The notes: generated by a model from the letters alone, not told the origin. DNA of 64,000 bases from Symsagittifera roscoffensis (GCF_963678635.1 NC_087063.1:76653617-76717616); one strand, 5' to 3'. Counted from the first letter of the stretch, positions 44,647 through 55,835 are shown. A program made the numbers and translations.

Positions 44647-46356
44647 TTATATAATATAACATCTTAATAACAATATCTCATTTGTTAAAATTTCTTTTTG
44701 GTGAACCCAGATTTCATCCGAGTTCACCCTCGAGCCCCCTTCCCTCTCAAGACTCAAAACTCTAAAATTCCCTTTTGAGCCACCGGCTCTTCTCGTGTTC
44801 TTCGCCTTCGAGGTACCAGACCCAGATATATTTGACACCGTGATCTGTTTGAATAGTGCCTCTTCATCATCGGAGCTGATCACGATCTCCTCCCAAGCCT
44901 TCAGCTGTTCATAGGATCGCATCCACTCCCTCTGCTCCTGCAATCTCTTCGCTTGATTGGGTAAACTCTTCACCCTCAACTCTCGGTTCAAACAGAAGGA
45001 AAAATGAAGACTCAGGCTCACATTCTTCGCCAGGTCTTCCTCTAGTATCGACTCCCTCGCTCTGGTGTTGTTTCTGGATACTCTACCAACTCTTTTCCAC
45101 CCCGTCGTGATCGTATTTCGATGGGTCAGCAGAGGTCTCTTGAAGGCCTCCGGTCCTATCTCGGCCTGGAACTGTCGATAATCCTTTTAATATTTCCTCA
45201 TATGATCCTTCGTTACCATGTATAACCAGGACGTTAACGTCGCTCGAAACCAAGGAAAGAACCTTAAGCGGCTCCATACGTGTGTGACTTCCATTGGTAT
45301 GGCGAACACCTTGCATGCGGTCTCAAACAACCAAGTCTCCTGCTGTAATCTAACGCGTAAATCGACTCTGCCGTTGGCGTCTTCGATTCCCGATGTTTTG
45401 TTACATTTTCTTCAACCCATCGTAGGGCCAGCATCGTGCTCATCACCAAGATGGTCACCTTTTGCTGATGATCGGGCAGTCCCAACGACCTGATTTCCTC
45501 AACATCCCAGATCAGGTAGAGATTCGCGTGGTCCGGGTACCACACTGTTTGCGCCAGAAAGTAGCATGGACAATCCCCATGTATGAGGTCGATGCTCCTA
45601 AGATTGAGTTCTCCCGAGGCTTCTAGGAGAGGCTCAAGTTCCATCATTTTCTCGTGTATCGCGTCGATCGCTTCCAGGTTTGGAGCACCAACCATAGATT
45701 TCCCGATCACGTTTTGTCTATCGTGGTCACTTGTGTTTTCACCTTCCAAACCCAGAAGATCTTCCCCCAGATTTCACTCAAGTCGTCCCTCTGTTCTTTC
45801 AGCACTGTCCCTCGGATTTTCCGCAACAGCTTGTGTGAGTGATGCGACTTACGCATTTGGGCACTGAGAAGGCTTTGTCTATCAATACCCTTTGGCTGGA
45901 TACTTCCACCATCGCCATGTGTAATGGATAGTGGCTGCCACATAGGTTGGCCATCACTGACCCCACTGAGGACTTCGCATTTAGAGGCAGACCATAGGCT
46001 TCGCTCATGGGAAATCCCATTTCCGCTTCAAGTCCAACCTTCCCACTCTTGATGTGTTTCTGGGTCACTTGCAACACCCCGGGCCATGACTCCACGCTCA
46101 ACGCGGTCACCAAGTGGTGTTCTGACTCTAGCCTCTCCAGTGACTGGAGACTGCACATTCTTGAGAAGAATCCCAGAGCTGTTGCTAGGTTCACAGTGGT
46201 ACTCGCGTAACACTCAGCCACTATCTGTATTTCACTTTTCTCCCTTTCGGTAATGTCTTCAAACCAGGTGACTAGGTCTTCTTTCTGGAAGGACTGTATC
46301 CTGACGCATGACCGTCCATCTCCAGGTGTGCTCGCCATTTCCACACGTCGAATCAA
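44647..46356 (-). pseudogene. Second polyprotein, C-terminal unrecognised segment
   Basis: Frames 45799-46356 (IQIVAECYASTTVNLATALG, YPLHMAMVEVSSQRVLIDKA), 45264-45749 (GELNLRSIDLIHGDCPCYFL, QKVTILVMSTMLALRWVEEN) and 44647-45220 (EWMRSYEQLKAWEEIVISSD) follow one another with small shifts near 45840, 45740 and 45350. The last frame ends in a basic, Gly/Ser-rich tail and a stop at 44647, the end of the GC-rich block. No motif or family is recognised. Confidence 0.45.
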
Positions 46357-47733
46357 GACAACTGCCCGGCTCCATTTTCTTCACCGACCCTAGTCTATTC
46401 GTCACTTCACTTGACTCCTTCACCTGAGCCAGGATCAGTCTATGCACTATACTCAATGTCGCCAGATCTTCATCCTCTGCTGGTGCTAGTCTCACTCGCT
46501 CCGTGACTTCCTCGATCAGGCTCGCATGGGGATGTGGACACCAGGAAGGCCTCAACAATTTCCACACCACTCCCAGATTCGTGACCAACATGCCATTCCC
46601 GTTACCCATCTTCAGTTCGACTCTTTCACTTGAGCGCGGCACACTTATTACTTCTGGTGTCTTCTCGAGAATCAAACCTAAGCTAGGTCTCTCTCTCTCT
46701 CTACAGTGTCTATCTCCACTATCTTCTCTGTCCAGAATTTCAGCAGCTCCGCCACCTCGTAGTTTCTGTGAGCGCATCCGGCTTCCGAGTCCAGGAAAGG
46801 GTTGTATGCCATCCCCATCACTCCAGACACATACTGGTACTCTCCCTTTTTGTTGGGTTTCAAGTACTCTCCTGACGAGGCCAAGTTACGGTGTACGTCG
46901 TGTTTCTCCTCGAACTTCTTGTTGCAGAATCTCCGTATCTCATCTAACTTCCTGTGGCTCTCTAGAGACTGCCTGGAACCATCCTCCTTTTCTATCCCAG
47001 TACTCTGGTATACGTTCAAGATGACTGTTGAGACTCTCCTTTCCACCGTCTAGCTTCCGATTGCTCTTTGGTGACATGCTAGGATGGTACTATCAGTCAT
47101 CATCGACATTATCCACCTCAAGAAACAGGTAGCATCTTTCCTCCTTGCCAGACTCAAGCCTGAGTTATCCCTAGCAACGTGTTGCATCAGCACTTGATAC
47201 AAATCCAGATTCTTGCCTCCCAATTTCAACTTATCATACGACGTCAGTGTCTCTAACTCCATTCCCACCAGGCTCCACGCGAACATCAGTTGTCCTGCGG
47301 TTCTAATGAAGGGATTCGCTATCAACGGCGATGCCGATGAGGATGTTCTCATCGCTTCTTCGAAATGATCCCTCAACAAGTTCTGCCAAGTTCTCTTCAG
47401 TTGGCTCCCCAATTCCAATTTGTTGATGTCAGCCTTCTGCTGGGTAGCCCAGTTGCGTCGTTTGCGTGACACTCCACTGCCGAGCTTCCTTAGGCAATCT
47501 TCCAATTCCTTCAATGTTTCCAGGGCCACCCACCACGGTCGGGAGGTGTTCCTCGTTTTATTCTTCACAAGAGGATCGCTAGTCACTTGCTTCCCAGTGG
47601 CCTGATGTTCATTTGAGACCCATTCTTTGCCGACGTCCACTTCCCATGTCTGCCCGCTCGTCGAACCTCGTTTCATTTTTGTCCTCTGAGGCTTGAAGTC
47701 TTCTTCCGTTTTTGAGCTGGTGGGGATCTCCAT
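46259..47733 (-). pseudogene. Second polyprotein, unrecognised segment 3
   Basis: The frame 47050-47733 (WALETLKELEDCLRKLGSGV, GQLMFAWSLVGMELETLTSY) is followed in the same phase, across one TAG at 47047-47049, by 46678-47046 (KFEEKHDVHRNLASSGEYLK, GVMGMAYNPFLDSEAG). A shift inside a CT/GA run (46684-46701) leads to 46259-46690 with LILEKTPEVISVPRSSERVE and GMLVTNLGVVWKLLRPSWCP. The mostly helical, Trp- and Leu-containing sequence could be a structural protein, but I do not recognise it. Confidence 0.45.
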
Positions 47734-48510
47734 CTCTCTTTCTACCTCGAGCAGTTTCCTTGGTCTTCCATCGTGCCAGAACCATGGGGGCCGTCTCTCT
47801 CAAGTTTTTCTCCGAGACCGCATCCGCTGAAGGACTACCCAATCCCTCCACCTCTCTCTTCCTCTTGCGAGACCTCAGGTCTTTACTTGGGGGCGTTGCC
47901 GTTATCATCACTGATTCGACTTCTTTGTCTCCATCCGAACCTTCCAACTCTTGCCTCCCCCTGCTCGAGCCTTAAGGATATTAGTACTTTTAATTATTTT
48001 ACTAGTTTCGACCTTATCCCCCCTTACACTTTCAATTATTTTATTGACAGTATTTTGTTTCAGAGTAGAGCTGTCTTTACATTCGTCCTCTTTGGTCTTC
48101 CGTGATGCCTTTCTCAACTCGACCATCTTGCTCAGCAGTTCTCCTCTAGCTTTCTCCTCCAGACCTGTCCCCATCAGGACCGGCTCTCCGAACTTCACCA
48201 CCGTGTCCCACAGCTCTTCCTTGAAATCATCCAATGTGATCTCGTCATTCACTTCTCGGTTGAACTCGCTCAAGAATTCTCGCCAAGCGTCCTCATCCAG
48301 AGTCCCTAGGAACATGGTCTTGTTTCCCTCGAAGGTGTTCTTCTCCCTTTGTTCTGCGCTCAAGAGTATCATTCCCATATTAGGAGTCTCGCTCGTCAGT
48401 GGTAACTCTAGATTCTTGCGGGGAGATGAGGTCAGAGGTGGCGTGGCAGTGTATGCCCAATTTTCTCCGCTCAGATCCTTCAACAGTTCTTGAGTGGTGA
48501 ATTCCTCCAC
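47609..48510 (-). pseudogene. Second polyprotein, unrecognised segment 2
   Basis: The frame 47908-48510 continues the phase of 48523-49233 after one TAG. It contains FLGTLDEDAWREFLSEFNRE and LWDTVVKFGEPVLMGTG, helical and acidic. After a shift near 47930 the frame 47609-47947 carries a very basic segment with DLRSRKRKREVEG, a good candidate nuclear-localisation signal. Nuclear entry would suit a retroelement particle or an RNA-binding role. Both are inference; no family is recognised. Confidence 0.45.
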
Positions 48511-48522
48511 TGATGGTTTTGG

Positions 48523-49513
48523 CTACGGTGTGTTTGCCACTTCCATATCCTCTCCTGCCTCGCTGAGAGTCTCTTCCATGCTTTCCTCTCCTGATTCTAT
48601 TCTTCTTCCCTCAAGAATTCTCCTGAATCGATCTTCTACAGGGCCGCTCCTTTTATCCCCAGGGGTGCCCACCGACAGGGGTGATGGTGTCTCCGGACCC
48701 GGTTTCTTGTACTCTGTCAGAGCCACATACAATGGGCCTGCTGCCTCCAGCTCCTTCCCCTCCTGTCTCATCTCCACTAGCTCCAGTCCGTAAGGTGCCC
48801 GGTATCTTCTCGTGGCAAAGTTCATCTCGTCCTTTAGTGCAATGTGTCCTTCCTCCACTATCATCCTGCCATCATCCCACACCGGCAACATGTTCTCCAG
48901 ACCCGCCCGCTCAATTGTTCTCAAGACCTCTCGCACCTCGAACTTCGGGGGCATCGAGCCTCTCATCTTCTTGGCTTGAGTCTTCCATGAGTTTATTTTT
49001 ATATCGCTAGTGTGAAAATAAACTGCTGCAGTGTAGCCGATGAATAGGGGATCCCAGCCAACGATGAACTCCCTCTGTTGCGCTTCAGCCGCTGCTCTCA
49101 AGAACAGGGACGGGACCATTCTCCTCACTGTTGGGAACTCTGGAATGCTTGTTGGTAGGACTTCATTCTCCAATATTGACTCTAGCTCCCTCTTCACCAA
49201 CTCGAAGCTTTTCTTCCATGCGGGAATTCTCAAGACCTCTTGTCCACGCCGTCAGGGGATTTAGGTTCCAGAACTTGGGTAAAGTTTCGATGGGGCCTTC
49301 GCGTTTACCTCCCATCCTACACTGCAGTTGTCCTCGGAAACTGTATATCATCAACTCCGGATCCTTCACTTTTCCGAAGAGAGCCGTGTTGCTCATTTCT
49401 GCCCTCAGCACCTCTTGCTGACACCAATTGAGTGTCGTCCCATCCAGTATACTTATGAGGCTCAAGTGGGTCACTGAGTAGCGATAAGCTGTCACCAGAG
49501 GATCTGGAAACGC
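48523..49513 (-). pseudogene. Second polyprotein, unrecognised segment 1
   Basis: Two minus-strand frames join here through a small shift near 49230: 49163-49513 (LNWCQQEVLRAEMSNTALFG) and 48523-49233 (IPAWKKSFELVKRELESILE, FIVGWDPLFIGYTAAVYFHT). The first codon of the upper frame is GTG and there is no good ATG, so this is probably internal to a longer protein. An in-frame TAG at 48520-48522 separates it from the next frame, which is in the same phase. The end is Pro/Glu/Ser-rich. No family is recognised. Confidence 0.5.
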
Positions 49514-49518
49514 TTACG

Positions 49519-51444
49519 TCACGGCCGTCCATAAATGCAGGTTACGACCTCCTCTAGCCCCCGGATTATCCCCATGGGGTCCGATCTCATGGCCAGGCAC
49601 AGATCTGTCAACAGAAGCATGCCCCCATTCACTTTCCTCCATTCATCTCGCGTCTTTGGGTTCTTTTCTTCACCAGTCAGGTGTCGGTTCTGCATCAGGA
49701 GGTACTGCACTAGCAGCGTCTTCAGCCCGGCAGCACACTTGTACGAATAGGTGTCAATGCTCGAGTGGGTTTTTCTAATCGACAGGGGATCCCCATATTT
49801 CATTAGCCGATGAAATGACACCAGTTCACCATGGGTTAGAAGCACCAATGCCAAATATCCGTCAATCCGGAGTGTTTCCACACCCCGACTGAACATGTAC
49901 GCTGGGCCCATATTGAATAGGTACCTCGGGTAAACCAGGTACAGTGCCAACAACATGCTGATGGGCATGTTCAGGATTTCCTGTATAAAGGCTCCAAAGA
50001 TAGTCTCTTTTGCACTGAACACTCCAGCCATGAACTCCATTCCCCAACAAGGACTCAAAAACTCAAGAGTCTCGTGATCCCTCCTCGTCTTCAGCTCACC
50101 CCTTGGGTGCTCCCTCCAAAATCCTCCAATCGTGACCTCGTTGGCCGCAGTGACGAACCTGGCCACCGTCATTTCCCTTTTCTCGGCCACTTCCAGCTGC
50201 TCCTCAAGAAAATCCCAGATTTTCTTCACAAGAGGTGGAGCATTCTCCCTCGTCTTCTCCGTAGCGTTTTCCAATCTTGGTGTCAGGAAGGGCCATCTGC
50301 CTCTTTCTTGTGTCAGTCGATACACCATCGACTCCAGTTGCTTCTCCGTTGCGGCCACCTTCTTTCTTTCATTGCTCGGTCCTCTAGACCTACTGGTGGA
50401 GCTTGTGATAGTTATTTCCATGCTTCGAAACCACAGGCTGGCCGTCAGGTGAGTCACTATTGGATGATCATCCCCTGTAGCCGGACTGAGCTTGAGTTGC
50501 CTGGCGAAGTTTGATATCTCCAGCAAGAGGACCTCGTCCAATACAATGAAGATATCTGCCAACTCGTAGAAGCCCCTCAACGCGTGGGACACATCCGCCC
50601 ACGCCGCCGCCAGTTCTGACTTGCGAAGTCTCAAGTTCGTCGGTTCCAACTCCCGATTGGTAGCTGCCATCAGGATACGCCACCCATTCCCTTCAGCTAT
50701 CAAGATCAAGACCGCATATACAAATTGCAAAGCGGGAGGCATGCTCGCGTACCCGGGGGACGTCGTGAACACCACTCTTGTCTTGGAACCAAATCGTGAG
50801 GCAACGTTCTCTTGTACCTCGTTCATCGCTGCAAATAACGTCTGGATAGCTTCCCAGATTCTCTTCGGCGCTGGTTCATCACCCTTGAGCTGCTCAAGAA
50901 ACCCTGTCGCATGCAGGTGATCATTCATTCCCGCAAACAGTAGCAGTTCGGGCTCGCAAGGCATCTCCGATTTTATTGCTACCACCAATGTTAACTTTTG
51001 GTTCAGCTCCGCTCCCGGTAGTGAGTATATCAAAGTTTCCGGCCAAAACAACTTGGGAGACGTTCTCTCAAAGTCCGATCCCGCTATGATGACCACCCTC
51101 GCAGCGGCTGGATCTGCTCTGTCATAAACTGCCAAGGTCTTGGCCAACTGGGTGTTCCCGCAGGGTTTTCCGTATCTAGGATCGTCTGCCAACCGTGTAC
51201 CCTCATAGGCGGCGTCCGGCAGTTTGTCCACCACCCTCAACTGTGCTGGAGTTGCCAACCTCATTCTGGCAATGCTTGTTCGATGCTTGGGAGGCTCTAC
51301 CACGAGTCCCGGACTCCCAACTTGAGAGGCCTGTAATTGATGTATCCCATGACCGATTTTGTGGGAATCCCAGTTAGATCCGCCGTCTCCATTATTTTCG
51401 CTCTTGAGAAATGCGTTTCGTGAGCCTTCAACCAGTCCACGCAC
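49519..51444 (-). pseudogene. 641-codon frame, possible second SGNH-like domain
   Basis: This is the longest frame of the accessory region. Residues 50 onward look genuine; the first ~50 are probably a wrong frame. In the phase of the previous ORF, past its TGA (51465-51467), the DNA reads CVDWLKAHETHFSRAKIMET and so continues that protein before shifting into this frame. RVVIIAGSDF (GSDF 122-125) and LLLFAGMNDHLHA (GMND 172-175) resemble SGNH blocks I and III, suggesting a second, perhaps inactive, SGNH-fold domain. The rest (residues 200-641) is helical with a hydrophobic patch (SMLLALYLVYPRYLFNMG) and is unrecognised. The first codon is GTG, not ATG. Confidence 0.5.
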
Positions 51445-51467
51445 TGGTGTCTACCCAAGTCTTCATG

Positions 51468-53342
51468 TCACAACCGCCCAAGACCCAAAGCTTCCGCCAA
51501 CTCTTGCCTGCACTCCAGATCTTCCAAGTCCAGCTCTTTCACCTTCTCCACATATCTCGACCTACTGGTCTCCGCTGGCCTCTCCACCCTCTTGCTCTCC
51601 ACCACCACGACCACCGAGGATATTACCGAACTCTGAGGAGTTGATGACGTTGCCTCCTCGGCCTCCATGGGTGCTGCGCCTGGCAATCTGGTCCGGCTGC
51701 TCCTCGAGCTGTCTCTAGAATCGGCCTTCGCTCCCAGGTGACTGGATAAAGCTCTCGGGTTGAAGAAAGGTGGATTTGGGGGTGGCCCGAACGTGACTTG
51801 GGCCGTCTCTAGCAACTCTGCCTCCAACGCGCTTATGTGTCTTTGGAAGACATCATTCAACCACTCTACTCCCCTGGGTTTGTCAAAGTGGATCCCGTCT
51901 GAGGATGCGTCGTCGGGGAAAACAGATCGCTCCATCTGCTCGGCTACATCCAGTAATCCAACGGGGAGGACGCTCCTTTGATGTATTTACCTGATTATTT
52001 CGTTCAGGTTTCGCACCTTTGTGTTCATCTCCATCGCGTGTTGATCCGCCTTCATGTTGTAAGAAATGGTGCACACCGTGAGAATGGCAGGATCCATTTG
52101 AATCCGCAATTCCTCAAGGATGCAGCTCATCTTGTCATGTAGCCTCGTCACCTTCCTGGCCTCCCCCCTAGACACGTCATTCGTCCCGATCATTAGAGTT
52201 ACCGTGTATACTCTTGCCATCCCTAGCATCTCAAGTGTTGCCAACATCTGTGGCGTCGCAGCTCCAGCGAAACTCAAGATCCCCGTTTGCCAATGTGATT
52301 GAATCCGGGTCAGCACCCGCAGCAAGCTGTCCTCTACGATCAAGTGGACCGCTCCCTCTGGCACACGTGGCTGCGTGAGGTATTCCACCCAAGCCGTGTC
52401 ATGGAAGCAATCCCTCCTGACTCTCTGTGCCGTGCTCCAATCCATACGATTGTGCCTGTGGTATCTGCCTTCTGTGTTCTTCTTGTAACTTGAGATCACC
52501 ACACTCCTGATAGGTTGCTCCCTCCACGTCGGGGGTAGCTCCACTCTTGCTGGACTCTCACGATTCCTTAGCTGTAGCCTCTCGTTCAATTCTTTGAGTC
52601 GTGACGAGCTACCGCTCACCTGACTACTACTCGGGGTTGAACTTGGGGTATACCCAGGCAGCGCGACGTCCATCAATGGGCGTATTGTTTGTGTCTCTAG
52701 GCCACGCAGGGAGGACGTTGATTCAGTTGGTATCCACACCTCCAACCCCTCATTCATATGCTCTTGAGCCGCGCGGTCTAGGTTAAATCGTCCCTTCGAT
52801 CTGGGAGCTTCGTCCACCTCCATACGCGACTCTGGCCTTGAGCCGGTAACCATTCGCTCCTTGGGCCTAGCCATTTTCTGCATATCGAGCTCGCGTTGTC
52901 GTTGCTGGATTCTCTCAAGCTCCGACTTCAGCTGCTCACAATTCGCGGCATTCTCTCGCACTCTTTGTTCTTGCAGATGCTCAGCTTTCAGCATATCCAG
53001 TTCCCTCCGCGCTTGGTCCTTTTCGACGACCGCTTGATCCCTCTCCAGTTTTGCCTGATCTCTCTCAAGCTTCGCTTGATCCCGGTCGAGGTTCGCCTTG
53101 TTCCTCTCCCGCTGAGTCCTCTTAAGCTCTCTCATCATAGTACTGAGGTCCGGATACGCTTCCCCCGTTTGTTGCGCTCGCGTTATTGATGGCATTTTAC
53201 TCGTGCTCTGGCCTGTAGATCTGGCTGATGGTCTGATCGGTAATGGGAACTCCCCTGCGCCATACTCGGTATTGTTGCTCAAACAGGGTTCCTTGCCAAG
53301 TCGAATCCCCTTATTCCTCCATCTACATTCCAGGACAGCCAT
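51468..53342 (-). pseudogene. SGNH/GDSL-type hydrolase with N-terminal coiled coil
   Basis: A 451-codon frame (51987-53342) and a 155-codon frame (51468-51935) lie in the same phase, separated by one TAA at 51984-51986. The N-terminal part has RDQAKLE-type repeats and a long charged coiled coil (about residues 65-155). A Ser/Thr-rich linker follows. The C-terminal part shows SGNH blocks: EDS at 337-339 (block I, normally GDS), SFAGAAT near 357-363 (block II-like), MIGTND with Asn388 (block III), and after the stop SDGIHFD (block V, Asp13 and His16 of the second frame). The whole catalytic set is therefore present apart from Glu for Gly in block I. Such enzymes are esterases or lipases; the substrate is unknown. 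Confidence 0.65.
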
Positions 53343-53425
53343 CTGGTTTGCTCTTGGTTGGATATTCCATCATTGGTGTAGCCGACCATTAGAACCGCTG
53401 CTGTTGCAGACTCCCGGCATTCGCC

Positions 53426-53578
53426 CTACTCTTCCAATTGGAGGGTGGCGTTCAGCATCACCGCCATTCTCTCATCCACTTGAGTGTAATCCAGATCCCT
53501 GAGGCGTCTGTACAACTCATCAAGTGTGGGCCTTTCCAGAGCCGATGGCATGGACTTCCAGAATCGATATGCCATTTC
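53426..53578 (-). CDS. Short ORF upstream of the SGNH gene
   Basis: A 50-codon minus-strand frame beginning MAYRFWKSMPSALERPTLDD, amphipathic and charged, ending at a TAG. It lies between the repeat-bearing gap and the 451-codon ORF. It may be the N-terminal end of the same protein before a shift or an intron. Not recognised. Confidence 0.35.
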   Translation of the reverse strand, partial: EMAYRFWKSMPSALERPTLDELYRRLRDLDYTQVDERMAVMLNATLQLEE

Positions 53579-54049
53579 TGTAACTTCTAGATGATCTTGA
53601 GTATTAGCAACTTGTGAATTACCTTAGCAGCTTGAGTATTACCTTAGCAACTTGAGTACTTGAGAGTTAACTTCTTGAAGCGTTGTTCAACTTGTGTGTT
53701 CGTTCAAGGACTTTCTTTCTTTCAATTGAATGTAGTTGGGTAGTCAATTTGACTTTATCGAATCAATCTGAAAATGACACTCGATTTTTGAACTAAGAGG
53801 CTATGTTCCTAACCTAAAACCCCCCTTGCCACTATAATTAAAACCCTTTCCTTTTTTTGGTTCTACTAAAATAGTTCAATTGGAAATTTTCTAACAGCAT
53901 GCAGATTCATTTTATGTTATAGCACCATCAATCATTTAAAATTTAATTGTCATGCCAATCACCTTTAAGATCCTTTTACCTGTTTTGTACCTCCACACCT
54001 AACTCGAGATCCTCCCCTCATACCCAACTCGAGACCCCGTGTACCCGAC
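53579..54049. other. Non-coding gap with short tandem repeats
   Basis: Between the macro gene and the next coding frame. A 20-bp unit ttgagtattaccttagcaac is repeated imperfectly three to four times at 53597-53665. The rest is AT-rich. As the only clearly non-coding break within the element, it is a candidate promoter or splice region for the second polyprotein, which is inference. Confidence 0.5.
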
Positions 54050-54572
54050 TCAGGCGATGCTCAAGTAGTATTTCTTATGAAGATGTACCATTATCTCCGT
54101 TTCTGCGAAGACCACGTGTAGGATAGCGTACAATTCCCTTGGGCTCAATTTGCCCCTGTTTGGGTCATACACCGGCATTGAGACTTCCGTTATCCTTCTT
54201 TCAATCATGAAGTCTCCTAGTCTTGTTAGTGCCAACATCACGTGTTCAGGATCGATCGTGTTCCTGTCATTGACCCTCGTCACTAGGAAGCACAGGTATT
54301 TGCCCGGGACTTGTGCTACTGATGGTGGAAGCGCAGCCATTCCTCCCAGCCCCGGTCTCTGTCTAAACAGAAACTCCACGTTCTGGTACTCTCTCTTGAA
54401 GTCAGCCTCCACTCTTGATTTGAAACTCATGTCCGCCGTGATACAGATTGCGCTAGTCCTGTCTGACAGAATGAAGTCACTATCCGTTATCAGGATAATT
54501 TCCGAGTATTCGTTTGGTATTTCAATTCCTCCTCCCCATCTAGTTCCAGTCCGCTTGTTTCTCTCACTTCCC
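54050..54572 (-). CDS. Macro-domain protein (TARG1/OARD1-like), retroelement-borne
   Basis: The minus-strand frame is open from about 54572 to a stop at 54050. It reads IILITDSDFILSDRTSAICI, then KREYQNVEFLFRQRPGLGGM, GKYLCFLVTRVNDRNTIDPE and ITEVSMPVYDPNRGKLSPRE, ending IMVHLHKKYY. The order of strands and helices, and in particular the ...YLCFLVT ... LxxLGxxxxxxxITEVSMP ... VFAETEIMV pattern, matches macro domains of the TARG1/OARD1 type, which bind ADP-ribose and may remove it from proteins. The Asp expected after the SMP loop is not conserved (sequence NRGKLS), so binding without hydrolysis is possible. The first in-frame ATG (54430) lies inside the domain, so expression probably needs the upstream frame. 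Confidence 0.72.
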
Positions 54573-54741
54573 TGAGTTTCTTTATCATTAAATTTTCGGT
54601 GTGGGTAAGTCCTACCCCCACTCCCCGGACAAAAAAATTTATCGACGTCCCCGTCGATGATGCTGGGTCTGAATTATCTGGCGGAATGTCGAGCGGCCTG
54701 TCTGTTGCCGTCCAGCCGAAGAGAAGATTCTCCGTTTTCAT
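54490..54741 (-). CDS. Small ORF directly after integrase
   Basis: An 83-codon frame starting MKTENLLFGWTATDRPLDIP, 25 bp after the pol stop. A possible splice acceptor ATATCAG lies just upstream, as would suit a subgenomic message. It runs into the macro-domain frame through a shift near 54540-54572 and may be the true N-terminus of that protein. Not recognised by itself. Confidence 0.4.
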   Translation of the reverse strand: MKTENLLFGWTATDRPLDIPPDNSDPASSTGTSINFFVRGVGVGLTHTENLMIKKLREVRETSGLELDGEEELKYQTNTRKLS

Positions 54742-54765
54742 GTGCTTTCCCGCTGATATGTCAAT

Positions 54766-55818
54766 TTAGTGTATGCTTTGTCCTTCGTCGCTTCCGTTCT
54801 TGACATCGCGCATCCATTCTAATATCCTCAGGTTCGTATTCTCCCTCCTCTCTATCTCGCTCTGTTCCAAATCCGTCTCCCGCTCCGGTGTCGAGTAGTC
54901 TTCCTGTGGGTAGTGTTCATTATCATTGATGATTTGCCATTCATCATCTGCCGCCAGTTCGCCCACACTTAGTAGTTCTTTGCTTAGGTCGTCGGGATGT
55001 ATCTTATCAATCAGGAAATTGTCCCCGTACCTGTTGTACCTCATGCCTGTTCGTTTGCGATTGCCACTCCTTGTCCCCGCTGGTATTGATAAATCTGGTT
55101 CTGTCCACTTCAGCACCTCACCTTGCTCCGGATCGTTCCAGTCTTCTTCCACAAAAGATTCCGCTTCAGAGTCCGCTTCTATTTTTTCATTGTCATCCAA
55201 ACTCAAGTTCTCATTGCCTTCATTTTTCTCTCTCTCGTTCACTTCACATGCTGGCTCCACCAGTAGGTACTCGAGTCCCTCCATGTCCTTTGGTATACAC
55301 CAGTCCTCTGGGGATGGGACATGAGGCTTCAGATTTTCATAATGTGCTGCTCGCCCAGTACTCAAGCGGTAGAACCGTCCTTGTTGATGTACTTCCGTTA
55401 TCATGAATGGTCCTCTCCATTTCTTGAGTAGTTTCTTCGTCCCTTTGGGCGGTATGACATTCTGGAAAACCCACACGTACTGGCCCACCTCATATGGCTT
55501 TGCCTGTAATATCCTTTCATCGTATTTCTTGCGCTGTCTCATTTGTGCTTGCGCAGTGTTCCTCCTGCATAGCTCGTTTATTTCCTGCTGTCTCCTGATC
55601 GCTTCTTTCACGTAAGCTTGAGGCGACGTCCTCTTCCCTTCATATTCCGGGTAAAAGAATGTCAGGGGCATTGCTCTCTCTCTGCTTGTCAACATCATGA
55701 AAGGACTGATGCCCGTTGTTGAGTGTTGAGTACTGTTGTATGCCCCTACGACTTGCGGCAGATATTTATCCCAGTCTGTCATGTACCTTGAGCAGTATAC
55801 CCTCAGCATATTCACCAA
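54766..55818 (-). pseudogene. Giant element integrase C-terminal region
   Basis: A 350-codon frame begins with VNMLRVYCSRYMTDWDKYLP and AYNSTQHSTTGISPFMMLTS (end of the integrase core). It continues with WRGPFMITEVHQQGRFYRLS and HYENLKPHV, the GPF/Y-type C-terminal domain of Ty3/gypsy integrases. An acidic tail of about 150 residues follows. There is no chromodomain. The VERQ motif lies just upstream of 55818 in this same frame. The stop at 54766 appears to be the natural end of pol; the next frame starts 25 bp later. Confidence 0.85.
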
Positions 55819-55835
55819 CGTTCTATTCTGTCTCT

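Noticed and set aside
46503-47024. Plus-strand ORFs of 100-180 codons across 45-62 kb
   Set aside because: They lie opposite the minus-strand element frames and contain no recognisable motif; they are shadows of a GC-richer coding strand.
44647-53342. Integrated viral genome or Maverick/Polinton element
   Set aside because: No family-B DNA polymerase, packaging ATPase or Maverick integrase is visible, and the adjacent Ty3/gypsy pol with the same strand and composition explains the block better.
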